Notes under the pieces: generated by a model
What the model was told of the DNA's origin: nothing
Seen by the model: only the letters and a program-made list of their open reading frames with translations
The model's database searches: none
Origin: Eulemur rufifrons
Lineage: Eukaryota; Chordata; Mammalia; Primates; Lemuridae
Direction of reading: 5' to 3'
Assembly (NCBI RefSeq): GCF_041146395.1
Contig: NC_091012.1
Coordinates: 14,684,193-14,748,192, forward strand
DNA length: 64,000 bases
Translations under genes and position numbers: made by a program
Shown: positions 28,266 to 42,600 of the stretch, piece after piece
Position numbering within the stretch: the stretch's first letter is position 1
Layout of the letters: the number at the start of each line of letters is the position of its first letter

Positions 28266-28299
28266 ATGTGTGTATGTGTGCATGTATATTTGTGTGTGT

Positions 28300-29690
28300 G
28301 TTTAATTGGTAAATTTTTCCACAAATAAGAATTGCATAACTGTATATATTTATTGTATACATTGTAAGTATTGCTGCAGTATACATGGGGGTGCAGAATT
28401 TTCTTGAGATACTCATTTTACATCTTTGGATATACTCAGAAGTAGAATTGATGAATGATAAGGCAGTTCTATTATTTACATTTTTAAACAAATCTCTATG
28501 ATGACACTACCTGTTTACAAATCAATAACAGTGTACAGGGATTGCTTTTCTGCACACTTTGCCCATACTTATTATGTCTCTTCTTTTGGACATTAGCCAT
28601 TTTAACAGTTGTGAGGTGATACCTTATGATAATTTTGATTTGTGTTTGCATGATGTTTTGGTGATGCTGAGTTATTCTTCATGTTACCTTCATAAAAGAA
28701 TTTTATGTCTCCCATTTAAATCTTTATTACATCTGGAGTTAGTTTTTGAATATCATGTAAGAAAAAAATAGTCTACTTTTATTCATTTGTTTGTGGGTAT
28801 CCAGTTTTCCAGCACCAAGCATTGAAGAGACCATACTTTCTGCATTACGCATTGCTAGTGTCTTAAGTAAAGTTTAGTCAACCTTATATACTTCGGTTTA
28901 TTTCTGAGCTCTCCATTCTGTTCCATTGTTTTTTGTGTTGGTTTTATGTGCACATTTTGTTTTTGTTACTATCACCTCGAAATATAGTTTGAAATCAGAA
29001 AGTGTGATGCCAGAACCTTTTTTCTTCTTTCTCAGTATTGTTCTGGCTCATCAAAGGTACATGAGATATCATACAAATGTTAGGATTTGTTTGTTAATAC
29101 TGTGAGTAATGCCCCTGGAATTTTCATAGGGAGTGCATTGAATCTATACATGGTTTTGAATAATATCTTTCTATTTACTCATGTCATCTTAAACTTCTTT
29201 TATTAATATCTTATAGTACTCAGTGTAAAGGTTGTTTTTTTTTTTTTTTACCCCTTTGGTTAAATTTATTTCTTAGCATTCTATTATCTTCATGTTATTG
29301 TAAATGAGAGTGTTTTCCTTTTTTATTGAATAGCTTGTTAGTGTGTAGAAAAACAGCTGATGTTTGAATGTAAATTTTATAGCCTGTGACTTAACTGAGT
29401 GGTTTTATTACTTCATAAATGTTTTTTTCCTGTCTTCTTTATGGTTTTTGATATATAAGATAATGCCATCTGCAAACAGTGTTATTTTTACTTTTTCCTG
29501 TCAAATTTCAGTGGATTCTTGTCATGTTCTTGCCTAGTTTTTCTACTTATGTCTTGTAGTAATATCATAAAATAGAAGCATTAAGAGTGGTTGCACATTT
29601 TCCTTATATTGGTATCTGTGCATGTGAAGGATTAAATACATTTTCCAGTTTTTATAAAGTGGTCTTGGAAGGTAAAGATGTTTCCTTTTG
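28300..29690 (-). mobile_element. Old LINE-1 ORF2 fragment in intron
   Basis: Read on the minus strand it matches the end of L1 ORF2: 'ggtgatgctgagttattcttcat', 'caatcaataacagtgtacag'-like text, 'tgaggtgataccttatgat', and further in 'aaatcagaaagtgtgatgcc'. It is heavily diverged and lies antisense to the zinc-finger gene. Confidence 0.72.
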
Positions 29691-30470
29691 GGTACTTGGT
29701 CTAAAGGTATGTCCACTGGGTTTTCAATGAAGAGTTGCTGTGGCTAGGTCACAAGGCTGCCCCTTGCTCTGCAGTGGAGTCTGCATTTGGTGGGCCAGTT
29801 CTGAAGAGCTTGGGTAGTTTTCAATCCTCTCTTGTTTCTGGGTAAGCTGGTTGTCTTCAGGACTTTGATCTCTATGACACATACTAGGGTATGTTTGTGC
29901 AGTTGAGTCTGCATACGGTGGGGCTGATACCAGCTGTGTGCATGGGTGTTGCTCCCAATGAGTACCTTGGAAGTTTCCCTTCAGGTCTCTGTGTGGATCT
30001 ATGCACTGAAAAAACTGGCCATGGACTGTAGTTTAGACAGCTGCAGCAGAGTCACAGGTCTGCCTTTCAGATGACAGTAAGAACAAATTATTCAGGTCTG
30101 CCTCCATGGCTACAGATAGGTGTGTCTCTCCCAAAGTCTCTGGATGAACAGCACCACTGCAACTTTGTCACAGGGAAGAGTTAGAGACTGTGTGTATCCA
30201 AGTTGGTTGACCCATGATATAGTCTGTAGTCAGGACAACGGGTCCTTAATTTTGGCACCTCAATGAGAGCCTGAATATTCAAAATGACCCTCCAAGATCT
30301 ATGGCTCCACTAGGGTTTAATGACCTTCTATTTAAGTCCCCAAATTCAGATAAGTGTAATTTTCTGTGGATGGCCAGAAAAGTTTTGTTGTTGTTTGGAA
30401 AAATACAAGCGGACCCTTCCCCTCCCACCATATTGCTGAGTTTATTCTCCTTATATATTTTTTATTTTTG
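29691..30470. other. Unassigned, GC-richer intronic stretch
   Basis: More GC-rich than its surroundings and ends 'cccaccatattgctgagttta'. It could be an old L1 5' UTR read on the minus strand, but this was not confirmed. No coding frame. Confidence 0.3.
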
Positions 30471-30479
30471 ATCTATTCT

Positions 30480-30905
30480 ATTTCATTTTTTTAATTTTTA
30501 TTTATTTTTTTAATTTTTTTATTTCAGCTCATTATGGGGGTACAAAAGTTCAGGTTATTTATATTGCCCGTGCCTCCCCATCCCCCCGAGTCTGAGCTTC
30601 AAGTGTGTCCATTCCCTAGACAGTGCACATCGCACTCATCATGTAGGTATGCACCCATCCCCTCCCCCCACCCCCATCCCCCCCAGTCAGAACTTCAAGC
30701 GTGTCCATTCCCCAGGCAGTGAGCATCACACTCATCAAGTAGGTATACATCCATCCCTTCCCCCCAGTCCCCACCTCTGTCTGATACCCAATTGGTGTTA
30801 TTCCTAAATGTGCACTCAGGCAAACCAGTTTGCTGGTGAGTACATGTGGTGCTTATTTTTCCATTCTTGGGATACTTCACTTAGTAGAATGGGTTCCAAC
30901 TCTTT
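30480..30905 (-). mobile_element. LINE-1 3' end in intron
   Basis: Terminal block 'cagctcattatgggggtacaaaagttcaggtta' in reverse, preceded by T-rich tail sequence (30485-30525) and running back to the 'ttcacttagtagaatgggttcc' part of ORF2. About 425 bp, 5'-truncated, antisense to the zinc-finger gene. Confidence 0.88.
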
Positions 30906-33290
30906 TATATATCTCAAGATCAAGTATGATTGGAATGTTATAGACATTGCATTAAATTTGTATATCATTGTGTATACTGTTGACATCTCAACAATTTTAA
31001 ATCATCTGACCGTTGAGCATGAATACATTTAAAAGTGTGTTTAATTTTGACATATTTTTGTATTAGCCAGTTTATCTTTTGCTTTTGATTTCTAGGTCCA
31101 CTTCATTTTTGCCAAAAAATATATGTTGTATGTTTTCAGACTTCTTCCAGTTGATAAAACTTAAGTTTCCTAACAGTATTTGCCATGTCTGATTGAAACT
31201 ATTGTGTATTCTGCTACTTTTCACTGAAGACCTCTTTAAATGTCTTTCACATCTAACTGATATATAATGTTTTTCCCATTTCTGTTTCTTATTGATCTTC
31301 TATCAAATTTTTGTATTCATTATTGAAAGTGAGGTTTTGAAGTCTCCTATAATTAGTGTGTTACTAGGTGTTTCTTGCAACACTTCTGTCCACACTTTTG
31401 TTCCTATTTGCTTAATATATTTAGAAGTCCTGATGTATATAATATATATTTAATATATCTATGATAAAATATGTGTATTGCATGTATATCATCTATGTGT
31501 ATCCTGTGCTATAGATTTCTGCTAAATGACCCATTTTATCAGTATGTTATAACAGTCTTTGTCTCTTCTGATGGTTTTTGACTTAAGGAGTATTTCCTTT
31601 AATTATGGCCACAACATCATCCTCTAATTATTTACATACATTTTTTTTTTACAATTACTTTCAACCAATTTGACCTTTCAGAGCTAAAGGAAGGCTTTCG
31701 TAGGTGACATATTGTAGGGTGCTGTTTGTTTTTTATCCATAAAGTCATCTTATTTTTCATTAGAGAGTTTAAACCACTTATATTTAAAGTAACTTCTAAA
31801 GGATATGAACTTACCATTGAAAATTTTTAATTCTTTCCCATGTACCCTGTAGATACATTGTTCCTCATTGCCTATTTTATTCTCTTTATTTTTATTTCCT
31901 TGATTTTGAAGTGACATGCTTTGATTGCTTTCCCATTTATTTGCTTTTGCATACCTTCTACAGGCATTCTGTTTGTGACCACATTAGGAAATGGAGACTA
32001 ACTAAATAATCTCTGTGTTATAACAATATATCTTAATCTTGTAACAGCTTCACTTCAAGTGAATAAAAAACCTACACGTCTTAAAGTGCCACATGTTCTT
32101 ATTAATGTCACAAATTATGCCTTTTAGATTGTATATGTGAGAACAGATTTTTGCACATTTATGCTTTCAGTATTTTTTAATTCTATAGATTTTTTATGAG
32201 GGTTTATGAACCATCATGATCAGATAGAATTCTATATCTGTTTATACATTTATCTTTAACACAGAGCTTTATGTTTTCAACTGTTTATAATGCTACCCAA
32301 CGTGATTTTATTTTTCATCACAGTGGACTCCCTTTACATTTCTTCTGGCCTATTCCCGTGGTGATGAACAGCATTGACTTTTGCTTAGCTTGAAAAATCT
32401 TTAATTTTTCTCTTGTTTTTGAAAAAAAAATATTTCCCAGAGGAAGCCTTCTTAGTTGGTAGTATTTTTTTTTTTTTTATCACTCTGGCATTTAGAAAAT
32501 TCTCAGCTGCCTTATTCTCCAAATAATCTTTCTGCCATTTTCCCACTATATTCTTCTTCTAGGAATCCTTCTTAGATATATTGGTCTGCCTGATTGTGTC
32601 CAATACATCCCATACTCCACCTTCAGTTGTCTCCCTTTTAAAATTTTGCTTCCATGACTCAATATTTATAAATGAAATATCTTCAACTTTCTGATTCTTC
32701 TGCTTCATTAAGTGTGCTTCTCTAGTGAATTTTTCATCTCAGTTATTGTATTCTTCAGCTCTACAATTTGTGTTGGGTTCTTGTTATAGCTTTTATGTCT
32801 GTTAATATCTCAGTTTCTTCAGGCATCATTTTGCAGATTTTGTTGTCTGTATTTTGTTTTTGCTTGTAGGGGATGTTTCAGATGATTATTTTTAAGGTTT
32901 TTCAGATACTCCAAATATCTCCATTTCTTAAGCATTGGTTCCTGGAGATTTATGGTTTTTTGTTGCTGTGGAACAGGTTTTGTGAATCCTCTGCATTGCC
33001 TGAAATCTTGTGATCAGTTTATTTTATCTTTGTTTTTACTTATACATTGTAATTTTGTGTGACAATATTCAACTCTTGTCACTTTAACATATTTTGATTT
33101 AATATTTAAATATGAATTAGTAATTTATCCATTGCTAAAATAATTCTGTATGTGTTTGCTTGCCTGTATGAGTAAAAATTATGTCTAGTTTGTTTGAAAC
33201 GTACTTATTTGTTTTCTTGAATTGTAATCTATAATTCTTTTATCTTTACTGGGTGAGTAGTCATAAAAAATTATAATTTCAGCGGTTCTT
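30906..33290 (-). mobile_element. Old L1M / HAL1 block in intron
   Basis: Minus-strand, diverged LINE sequence. It passes from ORF2-like text ('cattgcattaaatttgtatatca', 'gaggttttgaagtctcctataattag') to ORF1-like text ('ttattgtattcttcagctctacaatttgtgttgggttctt' near 32745). Order and orientation are consistent with an old element whose 5' part is to the right. Confidence 0.65.
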
Positions 33291-34405
33291 TATTGCCAAA
33301 TGTGTATTATATTGGCGTGAGAGAAATAATCATGTAGGAGACTTCAAGATCCCTGACGAGAATCAAGGCTTGTCGGACCATTCTAGTAGAACAGTTGAGA
33401 ATTTAACAGAGGGGAGTGCAGGATGATTACTGATTAGCAGTGGACCATACAGTCTGAAACAAATGGAGTCCGGGACACTAACAGCAGGTACTGAGCAGCT
33501 AAGAAGAGAGAAGGATAAAAGGTAGGAACTGGTGCAAACAAAATCACGGGACTTCTGGAGCTCAGGGAAAAAGTAAGGGATTTTGACCTCCCCCACCCAG
33601 GTGCCTCAGGCCTGCAATAGGATGCATGTCTCTCATCCCATGGGAGTGTGCTATGAGCAACAAGAGAGCCAGCATCACTGCACCTGGACACCCCCTCCTC
33701 TGCTCTTATACATTCCAGGCATCCCAGGAAGTAATTTTGGCTTAAGGTTCTCATAGCTGTGTGACCACACTCCCCCCATAGCAACTGCCAAAGCACCTTG
33801 CACTGAGTGACTAAGCCTGCCTTGGGCATCGGGTAGCACACTTCCAGCCAAAGCTCCACTGAGTGACTGATCATGCCTTCGGCAAGGGGGTGCAAACTAC
33901 CAGCCAAGCCTGCCTTGGAAAGTGTATCTGGTGCTGCAACTCAGAGAGGAGGAGGGTGGCCTGGCACTCACTCTTCCTGAGAGTGTTACAGGAAGACCAT
34001 GGCCCCTTCTCGCCACCATAGCTGATGCTGGAATTCTCTGTGCTGAGATGCCCAGCTCTCAGTGCTATGGGTGCTTTTTCACCTAGCTCAGCTTGTCATC
34101 TTCCCATTGACAGGCACTTGGTGCATGTGCCTGCTGACAGCACAGTCAACAGGATGAGAAACATTGGGGAAGGGTCCCAGTTTCAAAATCAGGCAGTGAA
34201 TGAAAGTTCGTGTCCATTGGGAGGGTGGGGAGGAGAAAAGGAAAACAGTGGTCTGTCAATGTTCCCCCACCAAACCTCCCCTGGAGAACTGCCATATTGG
34301 ATTTTGCTGAACCAGGGAGAATCAATTTGCATAAGTACTGGTTCCCATGGTAAATAAATACATCTGGAGCCACTGTCTCAATTAGAGAAGCTTCCCACAA
34401 CACCA
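33291..34405 (-). mobile_element. Probable 5' UTR of the old L1, or an LTR
   Basis: A GC-richer 1.1-kb block that directly follows ORF1-like sequence on the right, where an antisense L1 would have its 5' UTR. It ends near 'gccatattggattttgctg', read reversed as a 'ccaatatggc' leader motif like that of other L1 promoters. No protein match; minus-strand frames of up to 157 codons (33434-33907) have no recognisable domain. An unrelated LTR element is the alternative. Confidence 0.4.
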
Positions 34406-34521
34406 CTCACTTTTTTTTTTTGAATTCTATAAATTTGTTTTATTTCATTTTGTTAATGTAAATTCATAATACAAATATATAAAAATATAATAAATTGTTA
34501 CTATGAGTTTGGGGAAATAAT

Positions 34522-34690
34522 CATTTTTTTTTTATTATTTCAGCTTATTATGGCGGTATGAAAGTTCAGGTTATATATATTGCCCATGTCCCACCCATAC
34601 CCCCAAGTCAGAGCTTCAAGCATGTCCATTCCCCAGAGAGTGTGCATTGCATTCATCATTAGTTATATTCCCATCCCATCATTAAGCATA
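34522..34690 (-). mobile_element. LINE-1 3' end fragment in intron
   Basis: Short reversed L1 3' UTR: poly-T at 34522-34532, then 'cagcttattatggcggtatgaaagttcaggtta'. It ends near 34690. About 170 bp. Confidence 0.82.
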
Positions 34691-36400
34691 ATGTCATCAA
34701 GGTTTATCTCTACTGTGCGTGTTATTAGATTATTTGTTTTATTAAAGCTGAGAAATAATCCATTATTTCTAAATTTCAAATTGTATTTATCCTTTCATTT
34801 GGTAAGGGCAGTTTGGGTTTCTTTCATCTACTGGCCTTTGTGAATAATGATGAAATAAATATGAGTGTGAAGATAACTTTTTATTTTACAATATATGCAA
34901 GAGTTTATATTTGTGTTTCTTTCTGATTCATTGGTCCAGTTTTCTGTCTTTCTGCCAGTAGAAAACTTCATTGACTACTGTAGCTTTTTCAATGTTTTAA
35001 AATGGGGAAGTATGGTACCAATAGCATTGTTTGTCTTTTTGATGATTGTTCAGATCTTTGTGGTCTCTTGAGATTCCATATTATTTTTGGGTTTGCTGTT
35101 TCTCTTTTTGAAAAAATTAAATGGAGAATTTGAAAGGAATTGCATTGAATCTGTAGATCACTATCGACATCTTCACAGCATTAAGTCTTCTTCCCTTGAA
35201 CAAGAACGTTGTTCAAAAGAGTGTTATTTTCATATATTTGTGAATTTTTCTGTGTTTCTTCTGTTATTTATTTACAGTTTCATTCCATTCTGGTCAGAAA
35301 TTAAAGTGTGTAAAATTTCAGTTTTCTAAAATTGGTTAAGACTTGTTTTGTGGTGAAACAGGTAGTTCTTTAGGAAGAATGTTTTATGAGCTATCAAGAA
35401 GATTGTATGTTCTATTATTATTCTGTAGAGTGTTCTCTATATATCTGTTAGGTCTAATTGCTCTACGGTGTTTTCAAATATTCTGTTTTCTTATTATTAA
35501 TTTGACTGGCTTCATTATTATTGAAAGTGGAATATCAAAGTATTCTATTATTCTGCTGTCCATTTCTTGCTTCAATTCTGTCAATGTTTTCTTTATATAT
35601 TTGCGAACCTTGATATGAGATAAAGATAGATATCATACATATGTATTATTTTCATGGGTTCTCAGTGAATGACCTCTTTTTATATTAAATGTCCTTGTTT
35701 ATCTCTTGTGAAAGTTTTGGCCTAAAGTATATTTTATAAACTGTAACATTTTTCACTTCAAATATAATGTGCCTAATATAATTTTGAACTCCATTGCTCT
35801 TATATGCTTAAGGTTTTCATGGTCTATCTTGTTATATCCTGCCAGTTTTAGTCTATTGTTTTCACAAGATATGAAGTAAAGTCTCTTTATAGAGAATATA
35901 GTTGGATTTTTTAATCCCTTTATTTAACTGTGTCTTCTGACTGGAAATACTTGTACATAAATATTTACATAATTCTCTCAAAGGGAAGGACTTATAATTT
36001 CCCTAATATTAATTGTTTTATATAACTTTTGTTACTATTTTTTCTTTCTTTCCTCTTTTTTTCTTCTGCATTATGTGCCACTAATATTTAGGGACATATT
36101 TTGTTTCTTTGTCCACCTTCCTTTGTGTATCTCTATAAACATTTTCCTGATATTCACAGTGAGAATTCCCTAAAATCCTTTGAAGTTGCAAAATACATTG
36201 AACTGATAAGTACTCAACTTCAGTTGCATAGAAAAATTCTTAATCTTTATGTCTGCCCCCAATGTTATGATATTGATGTCAATAATTATGTCTTTTTACA
36301 TTGTATATCAACAAAAATATGGTAATGCTCTTTTTCAATTTTGTCTTTCAAATTTTATAGCATAAATAAATGTTTTTGTACCATCATTATTATATTGCAG
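34691..36400 (-). mobile_element. Old L1M / HAL1 block in intron
   Basis: Minus-strand ORF2-like text ('aatggggaagtatggtaccaatagc', 'ggaattgcattgaatctgtagatcac' near 35140) followed by the HAL1-like stretch 'tattgaaagtggaatatcaaag'. It decays gradually towards 36400, about 480 bp before the finger exon. Confidence 0.65.
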
Positions 36401-36851
36401 AATTTTAGTTTTGATATGTACATACCTTTCCCAGAGAGTTATGTAGTTATCATAGAAGACAGAAACCAGCTTGTGGAAAGGCCATAAAAACCCAGATGTA
36501 TGGCCATATGTGCCAATAGTTTCATTCTCTTTTGAAAGGGAGTCCAGGAGATGGGATTTTACTACTAACGTGATTCCTCTATATCAGCGATGAGGAAGGT
36601 CTTTGCTAGGTAAATGTAACAAACTTTCCTTCCAGTTCCATTTGGTTCTTGGTGTCATTCTCATATGAGGTGCTATGAACTATTAGCAGTTATGATTTCT
36701 CAAAAAGTCATGTTTGTAAGTATATTTTTAAGGTCATACATCTATCATGGAAGTAAGACCATGGTATTCTATTGTGCTTTCTTGCTAATGTGCCTGGTAT
36801 AGTTTTATACATTCAAATTGTGAAGTACATTCACCTGAGTCCAGTTAGTGA

Positions 36852-38662
<1,811 letters not shown>

Positions 38663-41391
38663 AAGTGAGATAAATGTAATGTCTATGGAAGTGCTTTCCC
38701 AAAGCATTAGCCTTAAAATGCACAATAGTACTTATTCTTAAAGTAAACAATAGTCATGTAGAGCACTGAACATACCTTTACTTCTATCACAGATCTTATT
38801 GGACATGAGAGAACTTACACTGAAAGAAACCCTCCAATATTTTCTCAAGCATTGCTCAACATCGGAAAATTTTTAATAGATAGAAACCTTACAAATTTAA
38901 TGAATGTGAAAAAAGATTTATGGAAAAGGTATACCTTAGAGAACAACACAGAATTGATACTTAAAACTACTTTACATATATAATAAATTTTGGAACAGAT
39001 TTAATAAAAAATCAAGTCTAAATAGATATCAGAGGATTCACAGTACAATGCCCTAAGACACTAACACATTCACCCATTTCTTTACACCAGGTTGTTGATT
39101 ATAGAGAATAATCCAGTTAAAATAGTTAGATAATTTATTTGTATGTCAGTTTTAAAAAAGAGAGAGATTTTTTGAGAGTTATAATTACATGTAAATTATA
39201 CTTTCTGGTCAGGGTGGGGTGAAAATATAACAAAGTATAATTTTTTGCATTTTTTGCAAGCAAATATTGATGTGATTCAACTCTCAAAGCAGCAGATGCT
39301 ATGCTTTCATTCCTAGTGTGCATGTGAATGTGTGTGGTTAATGGTAGCTGCATCACAGTTATTAGAAGTCTTTCTGTCTTAAGTAGGCATCATTCATGTA
39401 CTTTTCCATGGAAAATTGAAATCACTGAAATGTAACATGTATGAAATGGAGAGGTGCTTTGTGGTTGACTTTTAACAAACAGTGTTTCAAGTGATGTGTA
39501 ATGTAGGTATACAGACTAATATTCTCCTCATTATAATCAGAATGAAACAATTACAATATTAGAAATAAATTGTTTTACTAATTGCAAATTATGATGATGA
39601 AATAGAGTGAATTTTGAAATATTTTTAGATTACATGTAAACTTAATTTGTTTTATTAAGTTAAATAAGGTTTCTATTGTGTCAAACGTTGTAGATTGAAT
39701 GAAGTGTTATTTTGACACTAACGTTAACCTGTCTGATATTACTCAGAGTTGGAGGTAATGGATTGTAAAAATGTACAATTGGTTACACACTAAAATGACA
39801 TCATTTGTGATCCTTTTTTCAGTGGCTTTAAATTTCTAATACTTCGAAGAATAATGTTCCCAAAATTTTTATTATTTTTTATTATTTTTGCAATTACATT
39901 GTTACTGTAATGCTTATAATAAAGATTGTCCATTTAATGAAAAGCCATCCATTTCTGAACACTGAATGACTACTTGGTCCATTTTATTCTACATTTTTCT
40001 TTCAACATGCAACCTCTTTAGCCAGTAAAGCACAAATAAACACATTTTTTATTTACATGGAATCAAACATCCAAATACATCATGGTTAAGATGAACTTTA
40101 GTTGTAATAGATTTACAGAGTAAGTAGTAATGTTTGTGTGAATGTGGATGTATACCTATTTTGAAAAGAAAAGAAGAAATATTGGAAAAAATAGGTAATT
40201 TCAAAAGTGTTGAGAATTTACTAGCAAACTAGAAACTTCAAAGATTCTAAAAGCAATTTTTTTTTTGCTTTATGTTGAATTAATTTGTTTAAAACCCTAA
40301 AGCTTCTGGTTCAGAACCTGCCCATGCCAGTCCTCTGTTCTTACATGCTTATTACTCATGCTAGGCCCGATGTATAATTTTATTATTTCAAAGTTCATTA
40401 AGTATTCTTTATATGATATGCACTTCAATTATAAGAATGATTTTTATAAAATTTAATAGTCCCCATAAAATAATCTGAAGGTATGAGTAATTCCACAGTG
40501 TATCAATTTCATTTTATTTACTTAGCACATTCTATATTTTCCTTCAAATTTGGGGAGTGTATTGAAAGTACTTTTGGTCACTGTTTCTTTTACTTTTGGT
40601 CATTGACCTAATTGATTTATTGACTGTGTCAGCTAATTTGTTCAGGTAAATACTAAGAAGGATTTATAAATTAGGGGGTTGTTTTGATATTTCAATAGAA
40701 GGAACAAGTACAGGACAGTGTTATGTATGTAATAGATGCTTTATAATTAGCAGTAAATATTTCTGTGGGAAAGAGTTTGTGGCTCTAGGTAAGAGATTGA
40801 AAATGTCCAGGGTGAAAAAATGGCACTGATTTTGCATGTGGAGAGAAGAGACCTACAGAACAACCAATGCTTGGAATTTATAAGTGGAAACTCTGCTTCT
40901 TTGATTTCATAATTTTCTCCAGTTTTTCTGCTATCTTTTTATTTTCATTCCCTGCTAGAAATATATCTAAGCGATTCTTCTTTCTCCCTGTACTTGGGCT
41001 ACAACTTTCTCACTGTTGTACTGACCCCCTGGCAGTTCACACAGTACTTTAAAAGTTCTCATGAGAAGTGCAGAATTTTTTAATTTGGTGAAAAAATAAT
41101 TTAACTAGAGAGTTTGAGGCCATTTATAGGTTACACATGCAGCATTCTGATTACTTAAGATTAGAAAGATTCAGTGTCCTAAGCTAAAAGTAAGAGCCTT
41201 AAAGTACAAAGAAAGATAAACAATTCTGAATGCCAGAGGATTAAATCAAGAACTCAGTATTGTTTGCTTTGTAAAAGCAAAATGTTATTAGATCCTAACA
41301 TATAATGTCATATATATGAAAATAATTAAAATAAATAAAGCATTAATAAGTTTGTGATGCATATGGTAAGCACTATATAAAGAAACATCAG
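38663..41391. other. 3' UTR and downstream non-coding DNA
   Basis: AT-rich. Sequence to about 38960 still has faint finger-like phrases (such as 'agagaacttacactgaaagaaaccct' near 38808), suggesting yet older fingers. Beyond about 39,950 nothing is identified. Confidence 0.5.
39918..39923 (+). terminator. Candidate polyadenylation signal (AATAAA)
   Basis: AATAAA in 'gcttataataaagattgtcc', about 1.75 kb after the stop codon of the zinc-finger gene, followed by T-rich and GT-containing sequence. Another AATAAA-like site lies near 38982. In AT-rich DNA such hexamers occur by chance, so confidence is low. Confidence 0.3.
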
Positions 41392-41729
41392 GGCCGGGCG
41401 CGGTGGCTCACGCCTGTAATCCTAGCACTCTGGGAGGCCGAGGTGGGCGGATCGTTTGAGCTCAGGAGTTCGAGACCAGCCTGAGCAAGAGCGAGACCCC
41501 ATCTCTACCAAAAATAGAAAGAAATTATATGGACAGCTAAAAATATATATAGAAAAAATTAGCCGGGCATGGTGGCGCATGCCTGTAGTCCCAGCTACTC
41601 GGGAGGCTGAGACAGGAGGATCGCTTGAGCTCAGGAGTTTGAGGTTGCTGTGAGCTAGGCTGACGCCACGGCACTCACTCTAGCCTGGGCAACAGAGTAA
41701 GACTCTGTCTCAAAAAAAAAAAAAAAAAG
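41392..41729 (+). mobile_element. Alu dimer, strepsirrhine type
   Basis: A well-preserved dimer beginning GGCCGGGCGCGGTGGCTCAC with a 16-17 A tail. Flanked by the 13-bp duplication aaagaaacatcag at 41379-41391 and 41730-41742. The left arm has A and B box-like promoter sequence (GTTCGAGACCAGCC near 41468). The 'tcctagcactctgggagg' variant and A-rich centre with 'gaaattatatggacagc' are shared with the copies at 50877 and 62630 and differ from human AluS/AluY. Confidence 0.97.
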
Positions 41730-41742
41730 AAAGAAACATCAG

Positions 41743-42600
41743 AACTTGGCCATCTTTTAATAGAGAGTTTAGGTAAAGGAAGAAGTTTGAATTTAATTTT
41801 CTATCAATTACTTATAGTACAACATATGTATCCATCTAGAATCTACTTATGAGTGTGTATTTTCAGTGTATTTTTATAATTTAATACAATGATTTCTGTG
41901 GATTTAAAATTTGGAATAATCTTTCTTTACCTGATATTTCAATCTTAGAGAATTTATTTTACATGACTTTATGTCAGTTTGTACAGTACATTTTCATTCA
42001 TCTAACTTTGGCCAACAATTTGGTCATTCTCTCTAGAGGAATCTCGGATCATGGCAGCTTTTTGATCGAAAATTTCATCAGTGATTTGGCATGCAATCTT
42101 CTTTTCTGTGCTGACAGTGGCCAGAGGTGGGACAGTGAGCACCACATATCTCTTTAGTGTCTTCCATAACATAATCATCAACACCAAGAATTGCAGTTGT
42201 CCTTAGCTTAAAATAAAAGCATTAAAGCCCTTTTCATGTTCTGTGCTGGATTCTGAATCTGTTGGTAAATATCAGAGTTCCCTTGCTTATGACTGACAAA
42301 TAGAATGACAAAAACAGCACTAAAGCTCTATATTTTTGATATTGTTCAGTTAAGCTCATGACAAAGATCCAGGCTCAGCATTTAGAACAATGCTATACTT
42401 CAAAGATTTTTATTGATTTTTTTAATTGATTGATAACCTTATATGTATTTATCATGTAAAATGTGATGTTTTGAAATATATATACATACACACACACCCA
42501 TTGTCTAATGCTTATTCTAGCTAATTAACAGATGCTTTAATTCTCATAGTTATCACCTTTGTGGTGAAGAACACTTATCATTGACTGTCTCAGCATATAT
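41743..42600. other. Unassigned stretch
   Basis: The minus strand at 42002-42187 has a 61-codon open frame with protein-like composition (VVLTVPPLATVSTEKKIACQ) and adjacent frame-shifted coding-like text. It may be a small retrocopy relic, but I cannot name a parent. A short (CA)n lies at 42485-42499. Confidence 0.35.

Noticed and set aside
33434..33907. 157-codon minus-strand frame
   Set aside because: No recognisable domain; lies in a GC-richer, repeat-derived block, probably an L1 5' UTR or LTR. Open by composition.
42002..42187. 61-codon minus-strand frame with protein-like text
   Set aside because: Could be a small retrocopy, but I found no parent and no poly-A or duplication. Kept only as a note in the unassigned stretch.
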